Shown one piece after another: positions 36,921 through 45,652 of a stretch of 64,000 bases of DNA. The notes under the pieces were generated by a model, which worked only from the letters and a program-made list of their open reading frames with translations, made no database searches and was not told the DNA's origin. Made by a program: the position numbers and the translations under genes. Positions within the stretch are counted from its first letter, which is position 1; each line of letters starts with the position of its first letter. The DNA comes from Campylobacter sp. 19-13652 (lineage in GTDB: Bacteria > Campylobacterota > Campylobacteria > Campylobacterales > Campylobacteraceae): the NCBI RefSeq assembly GCF_019702925.1, contig NZ_AP024713.1, positions 868,001 through 932,000 of the forward strand. The letters are read 5' to 3'.

Positions 36921-37207
36921 TTAAGCTTAAATCTACTTTTTTAAAATCCTAATATCTCAAAAATCACGAACGTAAAAGTTCTAATATTATTTTTAGGCTC
37001 CTTTTAAATCACAGCATAAAATTAACACCACTAATTCGTGTTGGCAACTTTTGGCATTACTGCTATTACTCCACAAATGTCTGAGTTATTTTGACACTTC
37101 ATAGGGGTTTGCCACAAAGACCTAGGTAATACCAGCACGCAAGCCTAGGATGATAGCTGTTTGTAGTTTGTTTTTTAAACGAAGTTTATAAGCGAAGTAA
37201 AGCTTTG

Positions 37208-37239
37208 ATTATATCACTTTGTTTTATAAGTGATATAAT
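37208..37239. repeat. Perfect inverted repeat with 12-bp arms
   Basis: ATTATATCACTT, an 8-base loop, then AAGTGATATAAT. The right arm contains TATAAT, so it could be an operator overlapping a promoter, or a stem-loop. No gene begins close enough on either side to assign it. Confidence 0.6.
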
Positions 37240-37403
37240 GGTGCTTTATAATATGTGATTAAGCTTGCCTTTTTAAATTTACAGAGCAATAGTACTGTTT
37301 AAAGGAGCTAAAATTTAATGATTGTTTAAAATTTAAAAGCTTTTTACTAGACGTAGGCTCCCAGCAAGCCCAGAGCCTGCTAGGGCTAGCTAAAATATCA
37401 AAG

Positions 37404-37421
37404 CCCTAGAGCTTTCTAGGG
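37404..37421 (-). terminator. Hairpin spanning the leuC stop codon
   Basis: CCCTAGA and TCTAGGG pair around GCTT; the leuC stop codon lies in the stem. It may serve as the leuC terminator, though no strong T-run follows it on the minus strand. Confidence 0.4.
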
Positions 37422-38671
37422 TCTGCTATCTTTCCAGCTATCGCACTTGCGGCCGCTACGGCTGAGCTAGCTAGATATATCTCACTGCTTCTATCGCCCA
37501 TTCTGCCGACAAAGTTACGATTTGTCGTTGCAACGCAGCGCTCACCAGCGGCTAGTATACCCATGTATCCTCCTAGGCAGGCTCCGCAAGTTGGATTGCT
37601 TACGACTGCACCCGCCTGGGCAAAAATATCCATAAGCCCCTCTTTTTGTGCTTGTAGAGCGATTTTTTGCGTGGCTGGAGTGATGATTAATCTTGTGCGA
37701 CGTGCGACTTTTTTCCCTTTTAAAATTTCAGCCGCTATTCTTAAATCGCTTAGTCTACCGTTTGTGCAAGAGCCGATTAAGACCTGATCTATGGCTATAT
37801 CGTCAGCCACAGCCTGGCTCATACTACGTCCGTTGCTAGGCAGAAATGGATATGCGATGACTGGCTCTAGGCGACTTGTGTCTATTTCGATTACATGCTC
37901 GTAGTTTGCGCCTTCATCTGAGTGATAAATTTTTGGCTCTCTGGCTAGTTTAAGGGCACTTAAAAACTCCTTAGTTATATTATCAACTGCGATTATGCCG
38001 CTTTTTCCGCCAGCTTCAATAGCCATATTACAAAGACTAAAACGATCATCCATGCTTAGATACCTAAGCGCATCTCCGCTAAACTCAATAGCCCTATAAA
38101 GTGCTCCATCAACGCCTATTTGGCGGATTAGCTCTAGGATTAAATCCTTGCCATATATATGCTCGGCTGGCTTATTTTTTAGTACGACTTTTATACTTGC
38201 AGGGACTTTAAACCAGTTTTTGCCAGTTATCATCGCATAGGCTAAGTCCGTGCTTCCCATACCAGTAGCAAACGCCCCAAGTGCGCCATGCGTACAGGTG
38301 TGGCTGTCTGCTCCTATGATGACATCACCTGGTACGATTAGCCCTTTTTCAGGCAGCAGCGCATGCTCTATACCCATATCTTTTTCGTCAAAAAAGTGCT
38401 TTAAATCATGCTCATAGGCAAAATCTCGGCTGATTTTGGCCTGATTTGCGCTTGCTATATCTTTAGCTGGTATATAATGATCCATTACTATAGCAAAGCC
38501 ATCAGGGTTAGCAAGCCTGCTCGCCCCACTTTTTTTAAAAGCTCTGATTGAAATAGGTGTGGTTATGTCATTGCCTATTATCATATCTATGGGGCTTTGT
38601 ACTATATCACCAGCCTTTACCTCATATCCAGCGTGGGCTGAAAAAATCTTTTCAGTTATAGTCTGTTTCAT
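37406..38671 (-). CDS. leuC: 3-isopropylmalate dehydratase large subunit
   Basis: A 421-residue aconitase-superfamily protein for leucine synthesis, isomerising 2- to 3-isopropylmalate with a small LeuD subunit. Visible motifs: IGADSHTCTHGALGAFATG near residue 118, and the [4Fe-4S] ligands in LIGSCTNGRL and NPTCGACLGG. The length fits the shorter LeuC/HacA-type class rather than the 465-residue E. coli type. AGGCAAGTGCA precedes the ATG. No leuA, leuB or leuD lies beside it, so the partner must be elsewhere; a homoaconitase-like role cannot be excluded. Confidence 0.88.
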   Translation of the reverse strand: MKQTITEKIFSAHAGYEVKAGDIVQSPIDMIIGNDITTPISIRAFKKSGASRLANPDGFAIVMDHYIPAKDIASANQAKISRDFAYEHDLKHFFDEKDMGIEHALLPEKGLIVPGDVIIGADSHTCTHGALGAFATGMGSTDLAYAMITGKNWFKVPASIKVVLKNKPAEHIYGKDLILELIRQIGVDGALYRAIEFSGDALRYLSMDDRFSLCNMAIEAGGKSGIIAVDNITKEFLSALKLAREPKIYHSDEGANYEHVIEIDTSRLEPVIAYPFLPSNGRSMSQAVADDIAIDQVLIGSCTNGRLSDLRIAAEILKGKKVARRTRLIITPATQKIALQAQKEGLMDIFAQAGAVVSNPTCGACLGGYMGILAAGERCVATTNRNFVGRMGDRSSEIYLASSAVAAASAIAGKIADPRKL

Positions 38672-38735
38672 TGCACTTGCCTTTAAAATTTCAGTAAAAT
38701 CGTGCTGATTTTATCTAAAATAAGATTAAATTTAA

Positions 38736-38741
38736 TATAAT
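38736..38741 (+). promoter_or_regulatory. -10 box immediately upstream of the NFACT gene
   Basis: A perfect TATAAT ends only six bases before the ATG at 38748, so a normal start point would fall on or next to the start codon, giving a leaderless or nearly leaderless mRNA. No ribosome-binding site is present. Confidence 0.5.
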
Positions 38742-38747
38742 TAAGCC

Positions 38748-40067
38748 ATGAAATATCAACATCTAAGACAAATTGCCGATTTTTTAAACCACTCGGTACG
38801 CCGCATAAGCCGTATACGCCGAAGTGCAGATATGGTTATAATGGTTGAATTTGATAAATTTGCGCCACTGTTTTTTGATTTAAGCAAGCAAGAAAGTGCA
38901 ATCTATCAAGGTTTAGCAAAAGCCGCGATAAAGGAGTATAAAGCGCCATTTGACGCTATGCTTTTTAAGCGATTTAGCGGTGCAAATGTGGTGCAAATAT
39001 ACTGCGAGGAGAATAATAGAATTTTAAGAATAAGCGCAGAGCTAGCAAGCTCATATAAGGCGCTAAAAAGCGAGCTTGTGCTTGAGTTTACGGGGCGATT
39101 TACAAATGCGATAATAATAGATGAAAAGGGCATTATTCTAGCCGCACTACGCCACATTGATAATTCGCAGCGGAAAATTTCCTCTGGAGTTAAGTTCGTA
39201 CCGCTTTTGCCAGCCGTGATAAAAGAAAAAGCTACTGATAGGATAGAAGATTTTTGGGCGTTTTTTAAGAGCGAGTTTGAGCGGTTAAATGAAAAAAATC
39301 TAAGATCGCTTAGGCAGATAAAAATGGCTAGTGTCGAGAAAAAAATAGAGCTTTTAAAGCACTCTTTAGAGGCTTTGCCAAAGCAAAGGGAGCTAGAAAA
39401 CGAAAGCGAAAATGCTGCAAAAATTGCTAGCCTTATTTTGGCAAATTTATCAAATTTGCCGCCATACGCAAGCGAAGTAAGCCTTGCGGATTTTGAAGGG
39501 CATGAGCTAAAAATAACTCTCACAAAGCCACCAAAACAGGAGGCAAATACGCTATTTGAAGCCTCAAAACGCTTGCGAGCTAAGGCAAATGGCGTAAAAA
39601 AAGAGATTGAAAATTTAAACGAAAAAATTAACTTTTATCAAAATCTTTTAAATTTGATAAAAAACGCCACAAGTGTAGGCGAGCTTGAGGTGCTTTTACC
39701 TCGTAAATCAGCTGCTAAAAAAGCTCCAAAAGAGCCAAATGAAAATATAAAAAACTTCTACATCGCAGATGTTAAAATAAGTGTAGGACGCAATCAAAAC
39801 GCAAACTCTGAGCTTTTAAAGATAGCAAAGAAAAACGACATCTGGCTACATGTAAAAGACCATCCTAGCGCGCATGTCATCATCAAAACTCAAAAGGCTA
39901 GCGTTAGCGAGGAGATACTAGGGTTTGCGGCTAAAATTTGTGTGAGTTTTAGCTCTTTGGGTGCTGGACGGTATGAAGTGGATTACACAAAACGTGAAAA
40001 TGTCAAAATCCAAAACGGCTCAAATGTAAAGTATATAAATTTTAAGACGATAATAGTAAAAATATAA
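38748..40067 (+). CDS. NFACT-family protein (Rqc2/RqcH-like)
   Basis: A 439-residue homologue of the ribosome-quality-control factor RqcH / fibronectin-binding protein family. The NFACT-N domain occupies about residues 1-190, a coiled-coil middle region lies near 195-330 (MASVEKKIELLKHSLEAL, then VKKEIENLNEKINFYQNLL), and the C-terminal NFACT-R domain has DIWLHVKDHPSAHVIIK near 363. Members bind tRNA and the 50S subunit during rescue of stalled chains; it is shorter than Firmicute RqcH. In C. jejuni the same gene starts a conserved cluster with cdsA and dxr. Confidence 0.85.
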   Translation: MKYQHLRQIADFLNHSVRRISRIRRSADMVIMVEFDKFAPLFFDLSKQESAIYQGLAKAAIKEYKAPFDAMLFKRFSGANVVQIYCEENNRILRISAELASSYKALKSELVLEFTGRFTNAIIIDEKGIILAALRHIDNSQRKISSGVKFVPLLPAVIKEKATDRIEDFWAFFKSEFERLNEKNLRSLRQIKMASVEKKIELLKHSLEALPKQRELENESENAAKIASLILANLSNLPPYASEVSLADFEGHELKITLTKPPKQEANTLFEASKRLRAKANGVKKEIENLNEKINFYQNLLNLIKNATSVGELEVLLPRKSAAKKAPKEPNENIKNFYIADVKISVGRNQNANSELLKIAKKNDIWLHVKDHPSAHVIIKTQKASVSEEILGFAAKICVSFSSLGAGRYEVDYTKRENVKIQNGSNVKYINFKTIIVKI

Positions 40068-40082
40068 TTTAAGGAGCGCATT

Positions 40083-40415
40083 ATGTCTGTTAGCCCTCTT
40101 GGAAATATAAACTTCATAAACCAAAACTCCCCAGTCGTCTCTCACTCAGCTAGCACCCAGCAGGCTAGATTTGACATGCAAGCAGCTATGGCGTCTGAGA
40201 TAAGCGCGCAAAAAGAGCGTGAAGTGGAGGAGGTGCGTCCTGCCGAGGAGGCTTATAAAATAGACCCAGAACACGAGCATGAAAGGGGTGGAAGTGGCGC
40301 TGAGTATGATGAGCAGCATGAGGGCTTTGAGGCTAAAGATGGCGCACAAGAGCAAGATGATGATAAGTTAGGGGCTGATGGCGAGGGGTTTTATCATTTA
40401 GATATAAAAATCTAA
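40083..40415 (+). CDS. Small acidic protein conserved in the cdsA cluster
   Basis: A 110-residue hydrophilic protein with no membrane segment. It begins MSVSPLGNINFINQN, has a glutamate-rich middle (EREVEEVRPAEEAY) and a very acidic C-terminal half. AAGGAGCGCATT precedes the ATG. C. jejuni carries a small gene of unknown role at the same place between the NFACT and cdsA genes, so it is probably a real conserved gene. Its function is unknown. Confidence 0.75.
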   Translation: MSVSPLGNINFINQNSPVVSHSASTQQARFDMQAAMASEISAQKEREVEEVRPAEEAYKIDPEHEHERGGSGAEYDEQHEGFEAKDGAQEQDDDKLGADGEGFYHLDIKI

Positions 40416-40461
40416 GCAAACTTTGGCTAGAATTGCGAAATTTATTTTAAGGGGCGAGATT

Positions 40462-41196
40462 ATGAAAGAGAGGATTAAAACGGGCTTAGGGCTTGCTGCT
40501 TTTGTGGCGGTTGTCTTTTTGCTTGATAGCTTTTTTTTAAATTTTATAATAATTTCAGCTATTTTGGTGTTAGCGTTTAAGGAAGCTAGCGAAATTTGGG
40601 GGGTGCAGGGTGGCTGTGCTTTGGCGTTTGTTAGCTGGGCGTTTTTGGTTCTAGGGATATTTACAAACCCTCTGCTTTGCGCTATTTTAGCTATTTTGGT
40701 AGTATCAAGCGTGATAGCTTACTTTAAGACAGACGAGCCAAAAATCCTCCTACCTTTTATCTATCCAGCGCTTCCTATTTTTATGCTTTGGCAGCTTTAT
40801 TCAGAGTACGGCATAGGCTATCTTGCGTGGGTTATTATGGCTATTGTAGCAAGTGATAGTGCGGCGTATTTTGTAGGCAAGGCATTTGGTAAAAGAGCAT
40901 TTAGTCAAAGCTCGCCAAATAAAACTCTAGAGGGTGTCATTGGCGGAGTAGTGGCTGGCTCGCTTGTTGGCTGGATTATGGGGACTTTAATGGTAGATGA
41001 TGCGCTATTTGCCCTGCTTGCTAGCTTTTTTATCTGCGCGTTTGGCGTGTTTGGAGATTTGTTTGAAAGCTATTTAAAGCGCCGCGCAGGGGTAAAGGAT
41101 AGCGGAAATATCCTGCCAGGGCATGGCGGAGTGCTTGATAGGATAGATGGGTATTTATTTGGTGTAGTTGCGCTTATGTGGGCCATGTCGTGGTAG
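40462..41196 (+). CDS. cdsA: Phosphatidate cytidylyltransferase
   Basis: Makes CDP-diacylglycerol from phosphatidate and CTP, the branch point of phospholipid synthesis, in the inner membrane. It has six to seven hydrophobic helices, the conserved SDSAAYFVGKAFGKRAF region and the family signature near the C-terminus (KRRAGVKDSGNILPGHGGVLDRIDG). The start at 40462 is preferred because AAGGGGCGAG precedes this ATG; a longer frame from 40423 lacks support. About 244 residues, normal. It overlaps dxr by 7-19 bases, depending on the dxr start. Confidence 0.95.
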   Translation: MKERIKTGLGLAAFVAVVFLLDSFFLNFIIISAILVLAFKEASEIWGVQGGCALAFVSWAFLVLGIFTNPLLCAILAILVVSSVIAYFKTDEPKILLPFIYPALPIFMLWQLYSEYGIGYLAWVIMAIVASDSAAYFVGKAFGKRAFSQSSPNKTLEGVIGGVVAGSLVGWIMGTLMVDDALFALLASFFICAFGVFGDLFESYLKRRAGVKDSGNILPGHGGVLDRIDGYLFGVVALMWAMSW

Positions 41197-42287
41197 TTCT
41201 TGGCTCAACTGGCTCAATCGGCACAAACGCCCTAAAAATCGCATCTGAGCATAATCTAGAGATAGAAGCTTTAGCTTGTGGTAAAAATATCGAACTTTTA
41301 AATTCTCAGATAGCTAAATTTAATCCTAGATTTGTCTGTATAGGTGATGAGAACGCACTTTGTGGGGTTAAGGGAATTTCAAAGGATAGAATTTTTATCG
41401 GTCAAGATGGCATAAAGGATATGCTAAATGAGTGCAAAAGTGATCTTGTACTAAACTCGCTTGTCGGATTTGCTGGGCTTGCCCCTAGTCTACACACTCA
41501 AAAACTCGGCAAAAAGTTAGCCCTTGCAAATAAAGAAAGCCTAGTGGTGGGTGGAAAATTTATAGACACATCGCGCATTGAGGCTATTGATAGCGAACAT
41601 TTTGGGCTTAAGTTTTTATTGCGTGCAAATGTCGATGTCTCAAGACTTATTATAACTGCAAGTGGAGGCGCATTTTATACTAAAAGCATAGACGAGCTAG
41701 CCCACGCCACGCCCCAAATGGCGCTAAAGCACCCAAATTGGAGCATGGGTGCAAAAATTACCATAGATAGCGCAAGCATGGCAAATAAGCTTTTTGAGAT
41801 TATTGAGGCTTTTTGGCTTTTTGGTATTAAAGATATTGATGCGATTATTGAGCCAAGTTCGATAGTGCATGCGCTAGTTGAGTTTACAGACGGTAGCACG
41901 ACCGCTCATTTAAGCTGCCCGGACATGCGCCTAGCAATCGCTTCTGCGGTGCTTGAAAAATTTGGCACACCTAGCGTGAAACCGCTTGATTTAACAGCGC
42001 TTTTGGGAATTAAATTTATGCCTATAGACACTGCAAAATATCCCATATTTTCACTCAAAGACCAGCTTTTAGACACGCCAGATATAGGGGTGGTTATAAA
42101 TGCGGCAAATGAAGTCTGCGTGTATGAATTTTTAAAGGGTGGGTGCGGATTTTTAGACATTTCGCGAGTGGTGCTAAGCGCAGCGGATAAATTTAAAGAC
42201 ACCAAAATAAGCGCACCTAGTGAGATTTTTGAGATAGATAAAATAGTAAGAGAGTTTGCTTTAAAGGAGCTGTATGCAAAAATATGA
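41178..42287 (+). CDS. dxr: 1-deoxy-D-xylulose 5-phosphate reductoisomerase
   Basis: The second enzyme of the MEP isoprenoid pathway, using NADPH and a divalent metal. The NADPH loop GSTGSIG is at the N-terminus, LALANKESLVVGG near residue 113, TASGGAFY near 160, and HPNWSMGAKITIDSASMANK, with the metal and substrate residues, near 185. Two starts are possible, both GTG inside cdsA: 41178 (369 residues) or 41190, which would give M-V-V-L-GSTGSIG and better resembles other Campylobacter Dxr N-termini. Neither has a clear ribosome-binding site, so translational coupling to cdsA is likely. Confidence 0.95.
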   Translation: MGHVVVVLGSTGSIGTNALKIASEHNLEIEALACGKNIELLNSQIAKFNPRFVCIGDENALCGVKGISKDRIFIGQDGIKDMLNECKSDLVLNSLVGFAGLAPSLHTQKLGKKLALANKESLVVGGKFIDTSRIEAIDSEHFGLKFLLRANVDVSRLIITASGGAFYTKSIDELAHATPQMALKHPNWSMGAKITIDSASMANKLFEIIEAFWLFGIKDIDAIIEPSSIVHALVEFTDGSTTAHLSCPDMRLAIASAVLEKFGTPSVKPLDLTALLGIKFMPIDTAKYPIFSLKDQLLDTPDIGVVINAANEVCVYEFLKGGCGFLDISRVVLSAADKFKDTKISAPSEIFEIDKIVREFALKELYAKI

Positions 42288-43515
42288 AGGGTATAAATTT
42301 GATATAAGGCAGAGCCTAATAGGGGTGCAGTTTTTATTTGTCGCTTTTGGTGCGCTGGTGCTTGTACCGATACTTACGGGGCTTGATACGAGTGTAGCGC
42401 TTTTTACAGCTGGGCTTGGCACGCTTGCGTTTCAGCTTATTACTAGGAAAAATGTCCCGCCTATTTTTCTAGCTAGCTCGTTTGCGTTTATTGCGCCTAT
42501 ATCTTATGGTGTTGGTAAGTGGGGTATACCTGCTACTATGGGCGGGATAGTCTTTGCTGGGCTTTTGTATGTAGTGCTTAGCTTTATTATACGCGTTAGA
42601 GGTGATAAATTTTTACACAAACTTTTGCCACCTGTTGTGGTTGGGCCTGTTATTATGACCATCGGACTTTTGCTTTCGCCAGCTGCTGTAAATATGGCTA
42701 TGGGAAAGATTGAGGGGGCAAGCTACTCTGGGGGTGATGCGATGATAGTCTCTGGCGCGTCGCTTTTAGTTACTATGGTTGTTATGATGTTTGGGCGTGG
42801 CATGCTGCGTCTTGTGCCGATATTTTGTGGAATTTTTGTGGGGTATGTATTTGCTGTGGCTCTTGGTATGGTTGATTTTACGCCTGTGCTGGAGGCTAGC
42901 TGGTTTAAAGTGCCAAACTTTAGCGCACCTGTTTTTGAGCTTGATCCCATCCTTTATATGATACCTATAGCCATAGCCCCAGCCATTGAGCATATTGGCG
43001 ATATGCTGGCTATCTCACACGTAAGTGGCGAGAATTTCTTAAAAAAGCCAGGGCTTAAAAACACCCTTTTGGGTGATGGCGTGGCGACTATTATTGCTGC
43101 CTTTTTTGCAGGGCCGCCGAACACCACCTACTCAGAAGTTACAGGTGCGGTTAGTATTACAAAAGCTTACAATCCAGCCATCATGACTTTTGCTGCGATT
43201 GCAAGTATTATGCTAGCTTTTGTGGGTAAGCTAGGCGCTATTTTAGCCACTATTCCAGCCCCTGTTGTGGGTGGGATTATGCTTTTACTTTTTGGTATAA
43301 TTGCAAGTGTTGGGCTTAGCACATTGCTTAAGCATAATGTCGATATGAATGATCCTAGAAATATGATAATAGTCGCACTAATTTTAGTCTCAGCTATAGG
43401 CGGTATGGAGCTAAATTTTGGTATCTTTAGTCTCTCTGGTATAGGGCTTGGCGCAGTTGTTGGGATAGTTTTAAATTTAATCCTGCCTCGTACAAAGCAT
43501 TACGAGGGATTTTAG
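42274..43515 (+). CDS. uraA: Uracil-xanthine permease family transporter
   Basis: A 413-residue NCS2-family inner-membrane symporter with about 12-14 hydrophobic segments. Typical features are the N-terminal GVQFLFVAFGALVLVPILTGL, the substrate-site stretch around AIAPAIEHIGDMLAISHV near 230-247 and GPPNTTYSEVTGAVSITK near 275. UraA/uracil is the nearest named member, but a xanthine-type substrate is possible. AAAGGAGCTGT precedes the ATG, and the gene overlaps dxr by 14 bases. In C. jejuni, as I recall it, the peptidoglycan carboxypeptidase gene pgp1 sits in this dxr-tsaD interval. Confidence 0.9.
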   Translation: MQKYEGYKFDIRQSLIGVQFLFVAFGALVLVPILTGLDTSVALFTAGLGTLAFQLITRKNVPPIFLASSFAFIAPISYGVGKWGIPATMGGIVFAGLLYVVLSFIIRVRGDKFLHKLLPPVVVGPVIMTIGLLLSPAAVNMAMGKIEGASYSGGDAMIVSGASLLVTMVVMMFGRGMLRLVPIFCGIFVGYVFAVALGMVDFTPVLEASWFKVPNFSAPVFELDPILYMIPIAIAPAIEHIGDMLAISHVSGENFLKKPGLKNTLLGDGVATIIAAFFAGPPNTTYSEVTGAVSITKAYNPAIMTFAAIASIMLAFVGKLGAILATIPAPVVGGIMLLLFGIIASVGLSTLLKHNVDMNDPRNMIIVALILVSAIGGMELNFGIFSLSGIGLGAVVGIVLNLILPRTKHYEGF

Positions 43516-44532
43516 GTGATTTTTGCCATTGAAAGTAGCTGCGATGATAGCTCAGTCGCACTTATGGATATAGATACCTTAGAGCTTAAATATCATCGTA
43601 AAATTTCTCAAGAGGCTGAGCATTCAATTTATGGCGGCGTCGTGCCAGAGCTTGCCAGTAGGCTTCATACCGAGGCTTTGCCTGCATTATTAGAGGGTGT
43701 AAAGCCATATTTTAACCAGATTAAGGCAGTTGCAGTTACAAATACCCCAGGGCTTAGCGTAAGCCTTTTGCCAGGGATTAGTATGGCAAAGGCTGTCGCA
43801 CTTGCGCTAAATGTCCCATTAATCGGCGTTAATCACCTAATAGGGCATATTTATTCGCTATTTTTGCAAAGCCAGATGAGCTTTGGATTTGGCGTGCTTT
43901 TAGTAAGTGGCGGACACACTATGGTGCTTGATATTAGCGATAGTGGCGTTATAAGCGTGCTAGCGGCCACCAGTGATGATAGCTTTGGCGAGAGCTTCGA
44001 CAAGGCAGCAAAAATGCTAGGCTTTGGCTATCCTGGTGGAGTTTTTATCCAAAATTCAGCTCTTAAATGCGAGGATAAGGATAAATTTAAATTTACCGTC
44101 CCGCTTTTGCATGATAAGAGGCTTGAGTATAGCTTTTCTGGGCTTAAAAACCAAGTCCGCCTAGCCTGCGAAAGCACGAAAGCCAAAAATGGCACAATCA
44201 GCGACCAAGATGCCTCTTGCATTAGCTACGCCTTTGAGCAGGCGGCCTGCGCGCATATAATTGATAAACTAAGCCGAGTTTTTAAGCAAAGGGGTTGGCG
44301 GCGATTTGGGGTTGTTGGCGGAGCGAGTGCAAATTTAAATCTAAGAAGCCAAATAAAAACCCTATGCAAAAGCCACGATTGCGAGCTTTTGCTGACTCCG
44401 CTTGAGTTTTGTTCTGATAATGCAGCTATGATAGCGCGCGCTGGGATAGATAGCTTTAAAAATGGCAAATTTAGCGATATTTTCTCACTAGATGTAAAGC
44501 CGCGAAGCAGCATAGATGGGCTTTATATTTAG
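43516..44532 (+). CDS. tsaD: tRNA N6-adenosine threonylcarbamoyltransferase
   Basis: Transfers the threonylcarbamoyl group to A37 of ANN-decoding tRNAs. The 338-residue ASKHA-fold protein has MIFAIESSCDDSSVAL at the N-terminus, the metal-binding HxxxH in GVNHLIGHIY near 110, LVSGGHTMV near 135, FGESFDKAAKMLGFGYPGG near 160 and a closing FCSDNAAMIARAG. It starts with GTG at the base after the uraA stop, so the two are probably coupled. Confidence 0.96.
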   Translation: MIFAIESSCDDSSVALMDIDTLELKYHRKISQEAEHSIYGGVVPELASRLHTEALPALLEGVKPYFNQIKAVAVTNTPGLSVSLLPGISMAKAVALALNVPLIGVNHLIGHIYSLFLQSQMSFGFGVLLVSGGHTMVLDISDSGVISVLAATSDDSFGESFDKAAKMLGFGYPGGVFIQNSALKCEDKDKFKFTVPLLHDKRLEYSFSGLKNQVRLACESTKAKNGTISDQDASCISYAFEQAACAHIIDKLSRVFKQRGWRRFGVVGGASANLNLRSQIKTLCKSHDCELLLTPLEFCSDNAAMIARAGIDSFKNGKFSDIFSLDVKPRSSIDGLYI

Positions 44533-44982
44533 CCCCTGTTTTGTATAAATTTATAAATTCTTTTGCCTATTTTTTGCGTTTTTTGCAACCCTGTGGCTTT
44601 AATTAAAGATGCGTAAAAAGTCTAATGTAACTAATTCGCACCAGCACATAAGGCATTACTGGCGTTATAGATTATTTTGGAATTTACATGGGCTTAACGT
44701 AAAAATTTAAAGCGAAGTCTAGCATTTTTTTGGCTCGCATTGTGCCGCAATGCGCTCTTTATCGTCCAGTTTTGATTCCCCGTCCCTAGACCTAGCGTGT
44801 TTGTGCTACTTGTGGACTGCCTAGATGCAAAGTATCGCACCCAATGGGTTGCAAGCGTAGCGAAATAAAAAGCTATGCTAGGCTTGCTTTTTAAATTTAC
44901 AAATTTACAAAGCAACGGCAACGCTTAAAATAGCCTTAAATTTTTCTAGTAACGCACTTATCAGATTAAATTTATAAAATGC
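44533..44982. other. Gap with intergenic repeat words
   Basis: No gene supported between the convergent tsaD and nth. It contains a copy of the CTAATTCG...GGCATTACTG word (44631-44660) and of the CGTCCAGTTTTG...CCTAGACCTAGCG word (44763-44796), both found in other gaps of the window. Confidence 0.5.
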
Positions 44983-45615
44983 TTAGACGATTTTATCTTT
45001 GCTCTTACAAAGCCCAGCTAAAACGCACTCCTTACAAAGCGGCTTAGTCGCTTTGCAGGTGTAGCGTCCAAAAAGCACCATCGCTTGATGAAGCTTTCCA
45101 AGCTCTGTTTTAAAAGCAGCTACTAAGTCGACCTCAGTCGCTTCTGGCGTCTTTGCACGGCTTAGCCCTAGGCGGTGTGAGACGCGAAAGACATGCGTAT
45201 CTACCGCCATCACATTTGCGCCCACAGCCTCAAGCATAACGACGTGAGCGGTCTTTTGCCCCACGCCTGCTAGGCTTTTTAGGCTGGCTTCATCTAGCGG
45301 CACGACACCATTAAAATCAGCCACCACAGCCTTTGCCATTTTGATTAAATTTTCTGCCTTATTGTTAAAAAAGCTACACGAGTTTATTAGCATTTTTACG
45401 CTGGCAAGATTTGCATTTGCCATAGCAAAGACATCTGGATACTCGCTAAAAAGCGCAGGAGTAATCAAATTTACCCGCTTATCGGTGCATTGAGCGCTTA
45501 GCATTACAGCCACAATTAGCTCGTAGTGGTTTTTAAATTTAAGCTCGCTTTTGGCGTCTTTAAATGTATCGATTAAGGTTTGTTTAATGTTTAAAATATC
45601 TTTTTTGCTTCTCAT
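44983..45615 (-). CDS. nth: Endonuclease III
   Basis: A DNA glycosylase/AP lyase that removes oxidised pyrimidines. The 210-residue protein has the helix-hairpin-helix LAGVGQKTAHVVML with the catalytic Lys near residue 120, the catalytic Asp in VDTHVFRVSHRLGL near 138, and the four-cysteine [4Fe-4S] cluster CKATKPLCKECVLAGLC near 187-203. The start at 45615 (MRSKKD) gives the normal length; the frame runs on to 45777 but that part lies in the divergent peb4 promoter region. The nth/peb4/fba neighbourhood matches C. jejuni. Confidence 0.95.
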   Translation of the reverse strand: MRSKKDILNIKQTLIDTFKDAKSELKFKNHYELIVAVMLSAQCTDKRVNLITPALFSEYPDVFAMANANLASVKMLINSCSFFNNKAENLIKMAKAVVADFNGVVPLDEASLKSLAGVGQKTAHVVMLEAVGANVMAVDTHVFRVSHRLGLSRAKTPEATEVDLVAAFKTELGKLHQAMVLFGRYTCKATKPLCKECVLAGLCKSKDKIV

Positions 45616-45652
45616 GGTGCGGCATTTTACCAAAAATTGTTGAAATTTTGTG

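Larger units (their letters stand above)
36885..37405. other. Gap with repeat words and an inverted repeat
   Basis: No gene supported. Besides the adhesin terminator it contains a copy of the CTAATTCGTG...TTGGCATTAC word (37031-37060) shared with other gaps, GCAAGCCTAGGATGATA (37140-37156; reverse complement resembles 20376-20391), and a perfect 12-bp inverted repeat at 37208-37239. Confidence 0.5.

Noticed and set aside
38906-39523. 205-codon frame antisense to the NFACT gene
   Set aside because: Shadow of a strongly supported gene; Ser/Phe-rich composition typical of antisense frames.
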